Part shown: one piece after another, positions 9,615-17,283 of the stretch
Position numbering within the stretch: the stretch's first letter is position 1
Layout of the letters: every line of letters starts with the position of its first letter
Source: Acidovorax sp. FJL06
GTDB taxonomy: Bacteria > Pseudomonadota > Gammaproteobacteria > Burkholderiales > Burkholderiaceae_C
DNA length: 64,000 nt
Assembly (NCBI RefSeq): GCF_003852545.1
Contig: NZ_QAJR01000015.1
Coordinates: forward strand, 62,001-126,000
Reading direction: 5' to 3'
Program-made: the position numbers and the translations under genes
The notes under the pieces: generated by a model
Databases searched by the model: none
The model's input: only the letters and a program-made list of their open reading frames with translations
Told to the model about the DNA's origin: nothing

Positions 9615-10532
9615 TCAGGCGGGCGATGGGCTCCGCCGGGCCATGGTCCACAGCGCTGCCCCCACGATCAGCGCGCCGCCCAGCCAGGCGGCGGGGCTGA
9701 GCTGCTCGCCCAGCCAGAACACCGCAAACAGCGCGCCAAAGGCCGGCTCGCTGCCCATGAGCAGGCCCACGCGGGTGGGCGGGCTGTGGCGCAGGGCCCA
9801 GTTCTGCACCACAAACGCAAACACCGTGCAGCCCAGCACCAGGTAGATGCAGGCCAGCCAGAAGGCGCTGCCATCGCCCAGCGAAGGCAGCGGTGGCAGC
9901 GTGCCCGGCAGGGCCAGCGCCAGCAGCAGGCTGCCCAGGCCGATCACGCCCGCCTGCACGGCCGTGAGGGCCAGCACGGGCGCGTGGCGGCGGCGCGTGA
10001 GCCGCGTGGTCTGGCACACGGTGATGGCGCGCAGCACGGCGGCGGCCAGCATCAGGGCGTCGCCCCAGCCCCACTGGCCTGAGTAGCCCCCGCTGAGCAG
10101 GGCCGCGCCGAGCAGCGAGACGGCGGCAAAACCAAACATCGCACGCTCGGGCCGCTGGCGCAGCAGCCACCATTCGGCAAACGGCGTGAACACCACACAC
10201 AGGCTGATCAGAAAGGCTGCATTGCTGGCCTGCGTGAGCGCCAGCCCAAAGGTCTCGCACAAGAAAATGCCCAGCATCAACGCGCCCAGGGGCAGACCCG
10301 TCGCCAGGGCATCGCGCCGCTCTGGCGCCGGGGCGCGCAGCAGCGCAGGCAGCAGCAGCGCAAAGGTCAGCAAAAACCGCACGGCCAGAAAGCCCAGCAC
10401 CGGGTAGAACACCAGCGCCCCCTTGGCCACGCCATAACTCGTGCCCCACACCACGGCGACCAGCAGCAACGCCAGGTCAGACAGGCGCGGAGCCAGGGGG
10501 GGGGCGGGGGTGAGGGGCAGGGTCGGGTGCAT
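9615..10532 (-). CDS. EamA/DMT-family transporter
   Basis: 305-residue inner-membrane protein with about ten hydrophobic helices in two homologous halves of the drug/metabolite transporter superfamily (VVWGTSYGVAKGAL in the first EamA repeat; TRVGLLMGSEPAFGALFAVFWLGE in the second). Such proteins export metabolites or amino acids; the substrate is unknown. I start at MHPTLPLTPAPP (10532), not the Met at 10619, because an inverted repeat and the likely promoter lie in between. It is divergent from a LysR gene, which probably regulates it. Confidence 0.85.
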   Translation of the reverse strand: MHPTLPLTPAPPLAPRLSDLALLLVAVVWGTSYGVAKGALVFYPVLGFLAVRFLLTFALLLPALLRAPAPERRDALATGLPLGALMLGIFLCETFGLALTQASNAAFLISLCVVFTPFAEWWLLRQRPERAMFGFAAVSLLGAALLSGGYSGQWGWGDALMLAAAVLRAITVCQTTRLTRRRHAPVLALTAVQAGVIGLGSLLLALALPGTLPPLPSLGDGSAFWLACIYLVLGCTVFAFVVQNWALRHSPPTRVGLLMGSEPAFGALFAVFWLGEQLSPAAWLGGALIVGAALWTMARRSPSPA

Positions 10533-10598
10533 GGGGGGCGAGCGGGTCAGGTCGGCGGGTGGAGGAGGGGCTCTGCGTGGGGCTGGCAGGGCACTTAA

Positions 10599-10628
10599 AT
10601 TATCGATTTGCTCATGCATGGTGATAAT
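10599..10628. promoter_or_regulatory. inverted repeat in divergent EamA/LysR promoter region
   Basis: Arms ATTATC (10599-10604) and GATAAT (10623-10628) lie between the two divergent start codons. Their position fits a LysR-type operator controlling the EamA gene and the regulator itself. The arms are short, so this is a candidate only. Confidence 0.4.
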
Positions 10629-10656
10629 CGCCATCCAAGAACAGCATTTGTGCCCA

Positions 10657-11574
10657 ATGAGCATCAATCAACCCCTCGACAGCCTGCCCGACATGGCGGT
10701 GTTCGCGCGCGTGGTGGATGCGGGCAGCTTTTCTGCAGCCGCCCGGCAACTGGGCATCACCCCGTCGGCCGTGAGCCGCCAGGTGGCGCGGCTGGAAGGC
10801 ACGCTGCGCGTGCGCCTGCTGGAGCGCACCACCCGCAAGCTCAAGCTCACCGACGCCGGGGCCGCCGCCTACAGCCGCTGCCAGGCCTTGGTGGCCGCCG
10901 CGCGCGAGGTGTGGGCGCTGAGCGACACCCACTCTGCCGCGCCCTCAGGCCTGGTGCGCATGAGCATGCCCAAGGCCGTGGGGCGCCAGCTGGTGCACCC
11001 GTTGGTGCTACCGTTTTTGCAAAAGTACCCCGAGGTGGATGTGCAACTGCTCATCACCGACCGCACGGTGGACCTGTTCGAGGAATCCATCGACCTGGCC
11101 CTGCGCGTGACCGACACCCCGCCCCCCGGCCTGGCAGGGCGGCCGCTGGCCAGCTTGCACCACTGCATCTGCGCCAGCCCCCAATATCTGGCGGAGCGCG
11201 GTCACCCCCTGCACCCGCGCGATCTGGAACGGCACGCCTGCATCACCCTGGGCGAGGACGAGCGCGACCGGCACTGGCGTTTTGAACGCGCGGGCGAAGC
11301 CGCCACTGTGGCCGTGCGTGGGCGCTACGTGGCCAACCACAGCGAGGTGCGGCTGGAGGCGGCGTTGAGTCACCTGGGCATTGCCAGCCTGCCGGGCTTT
11401 GCGGCGCGGGCCGCGCTGGAGCGGGGCGACCTGGTGGCCGTGCTGCCGGACTGGCAGCACAAAACCTCGTATGCGGGCACGGCCTGGCTGCTGTACCCGC
11501 CGAATCGGTTTTTGCCCGCGAAGCTGCGGGTGTGGATTGACCACCTGGTGCTGGGGTTTGCGGGGGTGGGGTAG
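10657..11574 (+). CDS. LysR-family transcriptional regulator
   Basis: 305-residue LysR regulator. The N-terminal winged helix-turn-helix (about residues 10-68) contains FSAAARQLGITPSAVSRQVARLE, typical of the CrgA/AaeR-like group with its RLLERTTRKLKLTDAG wing; an effector-binding periplasmic-protein-like domain follows. The start is MSINQPLDSLPDMAVF, since the longer frame upstream lies in the EamA gene. It is divergent from the EamA exporter, the classic arrangement for a regulator and its target. The effector is unknown. Confidence 0.9.
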   Translation: MSINQPLDSLPDMAVFARVVDAGSFSAAARQLGITPSAVSRQVARLEGTLRVRLLERTTRKLKLTDAGAAAYSRCQALVAAAREVWALSDTHSAAPSGLVRMSMPKAVGRQLVHPLVLPFLQKYPEVDVQLLITDRTVDLFEESIDLALRVTDTPPPGLAGRPLASLHHCICASPQYLAERGHPLHPRDLERHACITLGEDERDRHWRFERAGEAATVAVRGRYVANHSEVRLEAALSHLGIASLPGFAARAALERGDLVAVLPDWQHKTSYAGTAWLLYPPNRFLPAKLRVWIDHLVLGFAGVG

Positions 11575-11977
11575 GTGGTTTGGGTTGGTTTTTTTGGGGG
11601 GGCTGCCGGGGAGTTTCGGCGCCTCCAGAGCTGGCCCTGCGTGCGCTCAAGATCAGGACGGTTTGCGGGGGCTAGCGCAGGCGATGGGTAGCAATGAGTT
11701 GCGCGGCTGACTGCAAAGCTCTTGGTAACCGCCGGTCAATCTATTCTTTGTGCCCGCTGGATTCGGCCGCTTGACCGGTTGCTGCGGGCCCAAAGGCGAC
11801 TGCGAGCGTCACTCCCCAGTCCGGTCATTGATTCACAGCCCGACCTGCCCTCAGTCCACTAAGTGCCGTCGAAGAACCTGGGGTCAACGAGACACCCTGC
11901 ACGCTATGCTTGACGGTGCCGTGCGCGCTTTGTGCTCCGGCCGCCCTTCACCTTGTACTTTAGACCTCACCTGAGCA
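11575..11977. other. intergenic stretch leading into AT-richer islet
   Basis: 403 bp without a supportable gene. The first part has homopolymer-rich GT/T runs (about 11565-11602). From about 11700 base composition falls below the neighbourhood and continues into the GIY-YIG-like gene. No transposase remnant, tRNA or terminal repeat was recognised. Confidence 0.4.
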
Positions 11978-12523
11978 ATGACAGCGAACGTCAGAATCGC
12001 ATGGCATTGGATCGTCTACGATCCTGCTGAAACAAGATCGAAGATTGAGCAACGTCTTATTGACGTTGGTGCGCCGATGACGCTGATTGATCGCGCGGTC
12101 TATGTCATTCGCATGAGACCGCCGTTTGCGATCAACTACCCGAAACGTTACACGCCTGTGCTCTACATCGGAGAGGGCGATCTTTTGAGCCGCCTTCTCT
12201 CCCACAGGAAGTGGGCCATCCGCATGCAGGAGATGGGATTCAGATTCCCTCTCGAAGTTGCCATTTGCTGTCCGCGTGTTCGGAATAGTCCCGACGCATA
12301 TCGTGTTTTTGAGGCGCATTTGTTGAATGTGTTCTATGAGCGCTACGGCTCGTTGCCTTTAAAGAACAGCATTCACGAATACAAGGCCTACGATCATCAG
12401 TACGAGCGCATTGCTACGAATATTGTTTTAGGGCCCGGGAGTGGCAATAGACATCTGTGGGCGATCCAGCCGCTGCCTTCCAATCCGTTTCAGGCAGTAT
12501 TTGCTCGCACTCATGAGGTCTAG
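11978..12523 (+). CDS. GIY-YIG-like protein, probably acquired
   Basis: 181-residue protein not recognised as a named family, but with the GIY-YIG nuclease layout. AVYVIRM (about 39-45) and VLYIGEGDLLSRLLSH (about 61-76) give the two strand motifs and the conserved Arg region. FEAHLLNVFYERYGSLPLKNS (about 109-129, quoted in part) supplies the metal-binding Glu and terminal Asn in the usual E...LPLKN pattern. Codons and base composition are much less GC-rich than all neighbours, which suggests horizontal acquisition. It stands alone between LysR and GntR genes. A restriction- or repair-type endonuclease role is only inference. Confidence 0.65.
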   Translation: MTANVRIAWHWIVYDPAETRSKIEQRLIDVGAPMTLIDRAVYVIRMRPPFAINYPKRYTPVLYIGEGDLLSRLLSHRKWAIRMQEMGFRFPLEVAICCPRVRNSPDAYRVFEAHLLNVFYERYGSLPLKNSIHEYKAYDHQYERIATNIVLGPGSGNRHLWAIQPLPSNPFQAVFARTHEV

Positions 12524-13065
12524 CCTGGCACGGGAGCCTACTTGCAACGGCTGGTCACTTCAAACCTTCGCTTCGTTCTGGGCCTTCTGTTTGGAGCCGC
12601 GGCTCGTGGATCTGCTTCAACGTTGAGCGTCCGGTTGCGTAAGCCGCCTACACCGTTCCTGGCCGTCGGGCTGCGATCGTCAATCCGTCTTCGCTGGGGA
12701 CGCGGCAGGCAGGCGCGCTGAGATGGGACTAGCCGGAGGACCGGAGTGCGGCGAGTGCCCCTTTTTTTGAGCGTAGGCATAGTCTGACCAGCCTCCGCGT
12801 TGCTCTACCGCCGCAATCCCCCACTTTTGTGTAACCGAACCCTTCAACACGCATTTTTTGCTTGTTATTTTGCGTAATTATGAGAAATTACGTGCATGGC
12901 GAAGCGATGCGCCCGGTAACCAGCTTTTAACGGTGTGTTGCGAACAGTAAAGGTGGGGAGTCCGTTGCATGTTTGCGGCGGCTCCTTCCGGTCTGTGCGC
13001 GCCACTGGAATCAAGCGATCAACCAAGTACCCCAGCGGGTCGATGACCCTGGAGCCCTGCCCACC
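12524..13065. other. intergenic region upstream of malonate regulator
   Basis: 542 bp without a supportable gene. It contains a very AT-rich segment (about 12850-12895), presumably the promoter region of the malonate unit. Within it is an inverted repeat, CGTAATT (12873-12879) and AATTACG (12886-12892), a candidate operator. The first 250 bp continue the atypical base composition of the preceding islet. Confidence 0.4.
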
Positions 13066-13734
13066 ATGCGTCCCGTTCCGAACTCCCTGCACGACGAAGT
13101 CGCCTCGCGGCTGCGGGACCAGATTTTTGCGGGGGATCTGCGGCCCGGCAGCTTTCTGGACGAGGCCGCGCTGTGCGAGCGGCTCGAAATCTCGCGCACG
13201 CCGCTGCGCGAGGCGCTCAAGGTGCTGGTGGCCGAGGGGCTGTTGCGTCACGAGCCGCGCCGGGGCTGTTTTGTGGCCGAGATCACCGACAAGGACCTGG
13301 ACGACCTGTTCCCGGTGATTGCGCTGCTGGAAGGCCGCGCGGCGCACGAGGCCACGCACAAGGCGGGCGCGGCCGATGTGGCGGCGCTGGAGTTGCTGCA
13401 CCAGCGGCTGCAGCAGTGTGCGGCCGAGGGGCGCATCACCGATTACTACGAGGCCAATTACGCCATCCACGAGGCCTTCATCACGCTGGCCGACAACCGC
13501 TGGCTGGCCCAGGTGATTGGCGATTTGCGCAAGATCCTGCGCTTGGCGCGCCACCAGACGCTGCATGCCCCGGGCCGCCTGCAGCAAAGCCTGGCCGAGC
13601 ACCTGGCCGTTTTTGCCGCCCTCAAGGCGCGCGACTCTGACGCTGCCGAAGAGGCCATGCGCACCCATCTGTTGCGCCAGCGCGATGCGCTGCGTGACAT
13701 CGCCCGCAATCAGCAATCGAGGTTGACACCATGA
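13066..13734 (+). CDS. matR: GntR/FadR-type regulator of malonate genes
   Basis: 222-residue GntR regulator of the FCD subfamily. The N-terminal winged helix (about residues 8-70) has the family pattern LRDQIFAGDLRPGSFLDEAALCERLEISRTPLREALKVL (quoted in part), and the all-helical FCD ligand domain has candidate metal/ligand histidines (YAIHEAFI, AEHLAVF, MRTHLLRQR). Its stop overlaps the start of the malonyl-CoA decarboxylase gene (ATGA). By analogy with MatR of rhizobial mat operons it probably represses this unit and responds to malonate. The start MRPVPNSLHDEV is chosen for its fit to the domain boundary. Confidence 0.82.
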   Translation: MRPVPNSLHDEVASRLRDQIFAGDLRPGSFLDEAALCERLEISRTPLREALKVLVAEGLLRHEPRRGCFVAEITDKDLDDLFPVIALLEGRAAHEATHKAGAADVAALELLHQRLQQCAAEGRITDYYEANYAIHEAFITLADNRWLAQVIGDLRKILRLARHQTLHAPGRLQQSLAEHLAVFAALKARDSDAAEEAMRTHLLRQRDALRDIARNQQSRLTP

Positions 13735-15218
13735 TGAACAGCACCCCCGAATGGATCGCCCGCAGCGTGTCGCGCCTGCGCACCAGTGCCCCCGCCGCCG
13801 ACAAGGCTGGTGACAAGCTGGCCAAGTCGGCCCTCGACAAATCCGTGACCGATGTGGTGGCCAAGGTGGCCGTGCCACGTTCCACCAACGAGCGCCTGGC
13901 CGCGACGCTGCGCCGGGGGAGCGAGGCGCTGTCGCCCCGCGCGCTGCGCCGCCTGCTGGCCGACCTGCAGGAGGTCGTCGCCCCGCAGGTGAGCGAGATC
14001 GAAGGCGGGCGCCGCGCCCAGGCCGTCGCCGATTGGTATGCCAAGGCCGAGCTGGAGGAGCGGCGCGACATGTGGCTGCTCATGTGCGAGCAGTTCGCAC
14101 CCGACGCCACGCGCTTCAAATCGGCCCGCCAGCGCTATGAGGCGGCGGCCGGCACGGCCGAGGAGGGCCAGGCCGAGATCAGCCTGCGCCGCGCGCTGGT
14201 GTCGCCCCGCACCCGGCTGCTGCAGCGGTTCTCGGTGTTCCCCGAGGGCATGCATTTTCTGGTGGACATGCGCGCCGAGATCCTGCCGCTGCTCAAGGCC
14301 GACAAGCGCCTGTTGGCGCTCGATGCCGAGCTGGAGCACCTGTTTTCGACCTGGTTCGATGTGGCCTTTCTAGAGCTGCGCCGCCTGTCGTGGGACTCGC
14401 CCGCGTCGCTGCTCGAAAAGCTCATCAAGTACGAGGCGGTGCACGACATCCGCAGCTGGGCCGACCTGAAGAACCGCCTGGACAGCGACCGGCGCTGCTA
14501 CGGCTTCTTCCACCCCCGCCTGCCGGGCGAGCCGCTGATTTTTGTGGAGGTGGCGCTGGTGGACAAGATCTCGTCCAGCATCACGCCGCTGCTGGACGAG
14601 GCCGCCGCGCCGGTGGACATCACCCGCGCCACCACGGCCATCTTCTATTCGATCAGCAACACGCAGACGGGCTTGCGCGGCGTGAGCTTTGGTGATTCGC
14701 TCATCAAGCATGTGGTGGAGACGCTCACGGCCGAGTTTCCGCGCCTGCGCACCTTTGCCACGCTGTCGCCCATCCCGGGCTTCCGGGCCTGGCTCTCCAA
14801 ACATGCGGGCGCGATGCTGGAGCGCCTGGACGACAAGCGCCGGGCCGAGCTGGGCCGCGCTGTGGGTTTTGAGCCGCCGCAGGCCACGCACCTGTTGGGC
14901 GCCATCGACAAGGCGCTGGAGCTGGATGCCAAGTCACCGGTACGCCAGATGCTGCTGGAATGCGCCGCGTACTATCTGGGCCGCGAGATGCAGGAGGGCA
15001 AGCCGGTGGACCCGGTGGCGCGCTTCCACCTGGGCAATGGCGCGCGGGTCGAGCGGCTCAACTGGGCGGGCGACCCCTCGTCCAAGGGGTTGAAGCAGTC
15101 CTACGGGCTGATGGTGAATTACCTGTATGACCTGAAACGCATCGACAAGCACCGCAGCTTGCTCGCGCAGGGCAAGGTGCCGGTGTCGGGGGACATCGAC
15201 AGCCTGTGCCGCGATTGA
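13731..15218 (+). CDS. matA: malonyl-CoA decarboxylase
   Basis: 495-residue malonyl-CoA decarboxylase, converting malonyl-CoA to acetyl-CoA and CO2. The N-terminal helical domain occupies about residues 80-190 and the acetyltransferase-fold catalytic domain about 190-450. Recognisable motifs are FFHPRLPGEPLIFVEVALV, SISNTQTGLRGVSFGDSLIKHVV and FATLSPIPGFRAWL, carrying the conserved Ser/His catalytic region of the family. It overlaps the regulator gene by 4 bp and is followed by the receptor, hydratase-family and malonyl-CoA synthetase genes, so it acts in malonate catabolism. Confidence 0.93.
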   Translation: MMNSTPEWIARSVSRLRTSAPAADKAGDKLAKSALDKSVTDVVAKVAVPRSTNERLAATLRRGSEALSPRALRRLLADLQEVVAPQVSEIEGGRRAQAVADWYAKAELEERRDMWLLMCEQFAPDATRFKSARQRYEAAAGTAEEGQAEISLRRALVSPRTRLLQRFSVFPEGMHFLVDMRAEILPLLKADKRLLALDAELEHLFSTWFDVAFLELRRLSWDSPASLLEKLIKYEAVHDIRSWADLKNRLDSDRRCYGFFHPRLPGEPLIFVEVALVDKISSSITPLLDEAAAPVDITRATTAIFYSISNTQTGLRGVSFGDSLIKHVVETLTAEFPRLRTFATLSPIPGFRAWLSKHAGAMLERLDDKRRAELGRAVGFEPPQATHLLGAIDKALELDAKSPVRQMLLECAAYYLGREMQEGKPVDPVARFHLGNGARVERLNWAGDPSSKGLKQSYGLMVNYLYDLKRIDKHRSLLAQGKVPVSGDIDSLCRD

Positions 15219-15240
15219 TGGACGGGTGGCCTGGCAGACG

Positions 15241-15300
15241 GATTGATCGACGGATTGATCGACGGATTGATCGACGAATTGATCGATGAATGGACCGATG
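15241..15300. repeat. 12-bp tandem repeat (minisatellite)
   Basis: Three perfect copies of GATTGATCGACG (15241-15276) are followed by two diverged copies (15277-15300), with a degenerate leading unit near 15212. It is non-coding, between matA and the receptor gene. The unit contains the palindrome TGATCGA/TCGATCA-like core, so tandem small hairpins are possible. Confidence 0.9.
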
Positions 15301-15393
15301 TGCCGATGGATTGGCTGGGCGCAACCGGGTGTAGCGCAATGCGTCTGGCCCGCGCTGCAGATGGCGATTTTTACAACGACAGGAGACAAGCGA

Positions 15394-16395
15394 ATGAATA
15401 GGAACCCATCGCGAATTCAACGCCGGGATGTGCTGCTGGGCGCTGCCGCTGCGGGCCTCGGCCTGGCCAGTGGCAGCAGCTGGGCACAGGCCTCGGCCTG
15501 GCCCGCCAAGCCGGTGAACCTGGTGGTGCCGTTTCCGGCCGGGGGCGGCACCGACACCTTCGCGCGCCCGCTGGCCGCACAGTTCGCCAAGATCACCGGC
15601 AAGACGCTGGTGATCGACAACCGCGGCGGCGCGGGCGGCAACGTGGGCGCGAGTTTTGCTGCCAAGGCGCATGGCGATGGGTACACGCTGTTCATGGGCG
15701 GCGCGCACCACGTGATCGCGCCCTCCGTCTACCCCAAGCTCGACTACGACCTGGAGAAGGACTTCGTGCCGCTGGCCCTGCTGGCCAGCGTGCCCCAGGT
15801 GCTGGTGGTCAACCCCAAGAACATGCCGGTCAAAGACTTCCGCGAGTTCCTGGCCCTGGTGCGTGCCAACCCCGCCAAGTTCAACTACGGCTCGGCGGGC
15901 TCGGGCAGCTCGCACCATCTGGCGGGGGAGTTGTTCAAGATCCAGTCCAAGACCTTCATCACCCACATCCCCTACCGGGGTGCCGGCCCGGCGCTCGCAG
16001 ACCTGGTGGGCGGGCAGGTGGACATGATGTTCGACGGCCTGGGTTCGTCTGCCGGGCACATCAAGGGCGGGCGCATCAAGGCCCTCATGGTGGCGGGCGC
16101 CAAGCGCAACCCGGCCTTCCCCGACGTGCCTTGCGCCGCCGAAGTGGGGTTGCCCGACTACACGGTCACCACCTGGTACGGCCTGTGGACGCCCAAGGGC
16201 ACGCCCGCCGATGTGCAGGCGCGCATCGTTGACGAGGTGCGCAAGCTCGGCCAGTCGGAAGAAATCAAGGCCATCTGGGCCGGCAATGGCGCAGAGTTCG
16301 GCACGATGAGCCCGCAGGACTTCGGCAAGATGGTCAGTGGCGAGGTCAAACGCTGGGCGCAGGTGGTGAAGGCCGCTGACGTCAAGCTGGACTGA
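15394..16395 (+). CDS. TctC/Bug-type periplasmic solute receptor
   Basis: 333-residue receptor of the tripartite tricarboxylate transporter (Bug) family. The export signal contains a twin-arginine-like motif (QRRDVLLGAAAAGLGLA, about 8-24). The mature family start WPAKPVNLVVPFPAGGGTDTFARP follows, then NRGGAGGNVGA and HIPYRGAGPALADLVGGQVDMMFD (quoted in part). A good SD (AGGAG, 15381-15385) supports the start. TctA/TctB membrane partners are not nearby, as is usual for the many Bug receptors of Burkholderiales. Its place between matA and matB suggests it binds malonate or a related acid (inference). Confidence 0.92.
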   Translation: MNRNPSRIQRRDVLLGAAAAGLGLASGSSWAQASAWPAKPVNLVVPFPAGGGTDTFARPLAAQFAKITGKTLVIDNRGGAGGNVGASFAAKAHGDGYTLFMGGAHHVIAPSVYPKLDYDLEKDFVPLALLASVPQVLVVNPKNMPVKDFREFLALVRANPAKFNYGSAGSGSSHHLAGELFKIQSKTFITHIPYRGAGPALADLVGGQVDMMFDGLGSSAGHIKGGRIKALMVAGAKRNPAFPDVPCAAEVGLPDYTVTTWYGLWTPKGTPADVQARIVDEVRKLGQSEEIKAIWAGNGAEFGTMSPQDFGKMVSGEVKRWAQVVKAADVKLD

Positions 16396-16403
16396 GGGGC
16401 ACC

Positions 16404-17207
16404 ATGCCGGGTGAAGTCAAGGCCCGCCAGGGCGAGGGTGGTGTGGTGCATGTTGTGCTGCGCCACGAAGGGCGGCTCAACGCCATGTCGCGCGCCATGT
16501 GGCGTGAATTGCGTGCTGTTTTTGAGGGCATCCAGCGCAATGCGGACGCACGCTGCGTGCTCATCGAGGGTGACGGCGGCGCGTTCTGCGCAGGGGGGGA
16601 TATCTCCGAGTACCCGGCCTTCCGCTTTGATGCCGCCGCGCTGCGCGACTTTCATGAGGGCGACGTGTGGGGGGGGCTCAACGCCATGCTGGCCTGCGAT
16701 GTGCCCATCGTGGCCCGCATCAGCGGGGCCTGCATGGGCGCGGGGGTCGAGATTGCGAGCTGTTGCGACATCCGTATCGCGGGCAGTGCCGCCCGCTTTG
16801 GCGCGCCCATCGCCAAGCTCGGCTTTCCCATGGCCCCGCGCGAGGCGCAGCTGGTGGCGGGCGCGGTGGGCGAGGTGGTGGCGCGCCAGATGCTGCTGGA
16901 AGCCGCCACCTTCAGCGCTGCCGAGATGCTGGCGCGCGGTTTTCTGAGCCGCGTGGTGGCCGACGACGCCGTGGCCGCCGAGGCCCTGGGCAGTGCGCTG
17001 CGGGTGGCCGCCCTGGCGCCGCAGGCCGCACGCATGAACAAGCAAACCATGCGGGCATTGAAAACGCCCGTAGCGCCCGCTGGTCAAGCCCTATCAGCTA
17101 TTGAAAACATAGTAAACGGCACGCCTGACCCCTACGGATATGCCGACAGCGCAGAGCACCGCGAGGGCATCACCGCCTTTCTGGGCAAGCGCCCGCCGGT
17201 GTTTTGA
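16404..17207 (+). CDS. enoyl-CoA hydratase/isomerase family protein
   Basis: 267-residue crotonase-fold protein. The oxyanion-hole strands are visible as GGAFCAGGDISEYP (about 58-71) and ISGACMGAGVEIASCCDIRIAG (about 105-126, quoted in part). Glu115 lies at one expected catalytic position. The exact reaction (hydratase, isomerase, hydrolase or decarboxylase) cannot be fixed from sequence. Its place between the malonate receptor and malonyl-CoA synthetase suggests handling a CoA-thioester in that pathway, such as a substituted malonyl-CoA (inference). A dispersed palindromic repeat encodes residues about 220-237. Confidence 0.85.
   Translation: MPGEVKARQGEGGVVHVVLRHEGRLNAMSRAMWRELRAVFEGIQRNADARCVLIEGDGGAFCAGGDISEYPAFRFDAAALRDFHEGDVWGGLNAMLACDVPIVARISGACMGAGVEIASCCDIRIAGSAARFGAPIAKLGFPMAPREAQLVAGAVGEVVARQMLLEAATFSAAEMLARGFLSRVVADDAVAAEALGSALRVAALAPQAARMNKQTMRALKTPVAPAGQALSAIENIVNGTPDPYGYADSAEHREGITAFLGKRPPVF
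17061..17115 (+). repeat. dispersed palindromic element, copy C (inside CDS)
   Basis: It aligns without large gaps to copy B: GCCCGTAGCGC, an 8-nt loop region, AAGCCCTATCAGCTATTGAAAACATAG. It lies in frame within the enoyl-CoA hydratase family gene and encodes about 18 residues near its C-terminus (PVAPAGQALSAIENIVNG). The stem is degraded relative to copy B. Confidence 0.65.
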
Positions 17208-17283
17208 CCGGCGCTGGCCGAGCCCACTGTCCTCCTGCCCATTTTTGCCACCTGCCACCCTGTTCAAAAGCAAAGCCCAAGCC

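Noticed and set aside
12538-12780. 80-codon minus-strand frame after the GIY-YIG-like gene
   Set aside because: Arg/Pro-rich, no SD, no recognisable similarity, and overlapping non-coding composition.
11575-13065. Prophage or integrative element around the GIY-YIG-like gene
   Set aside because: Composition is atypical, but no integrase, transposase, tRNA or flanking direct repeat was found. Only a small acquired islet is supported.
15241-15300. CRISPR array
   Set aside because: Units are 12 bp, directly tandem and without spacers; this is a minisatellite.
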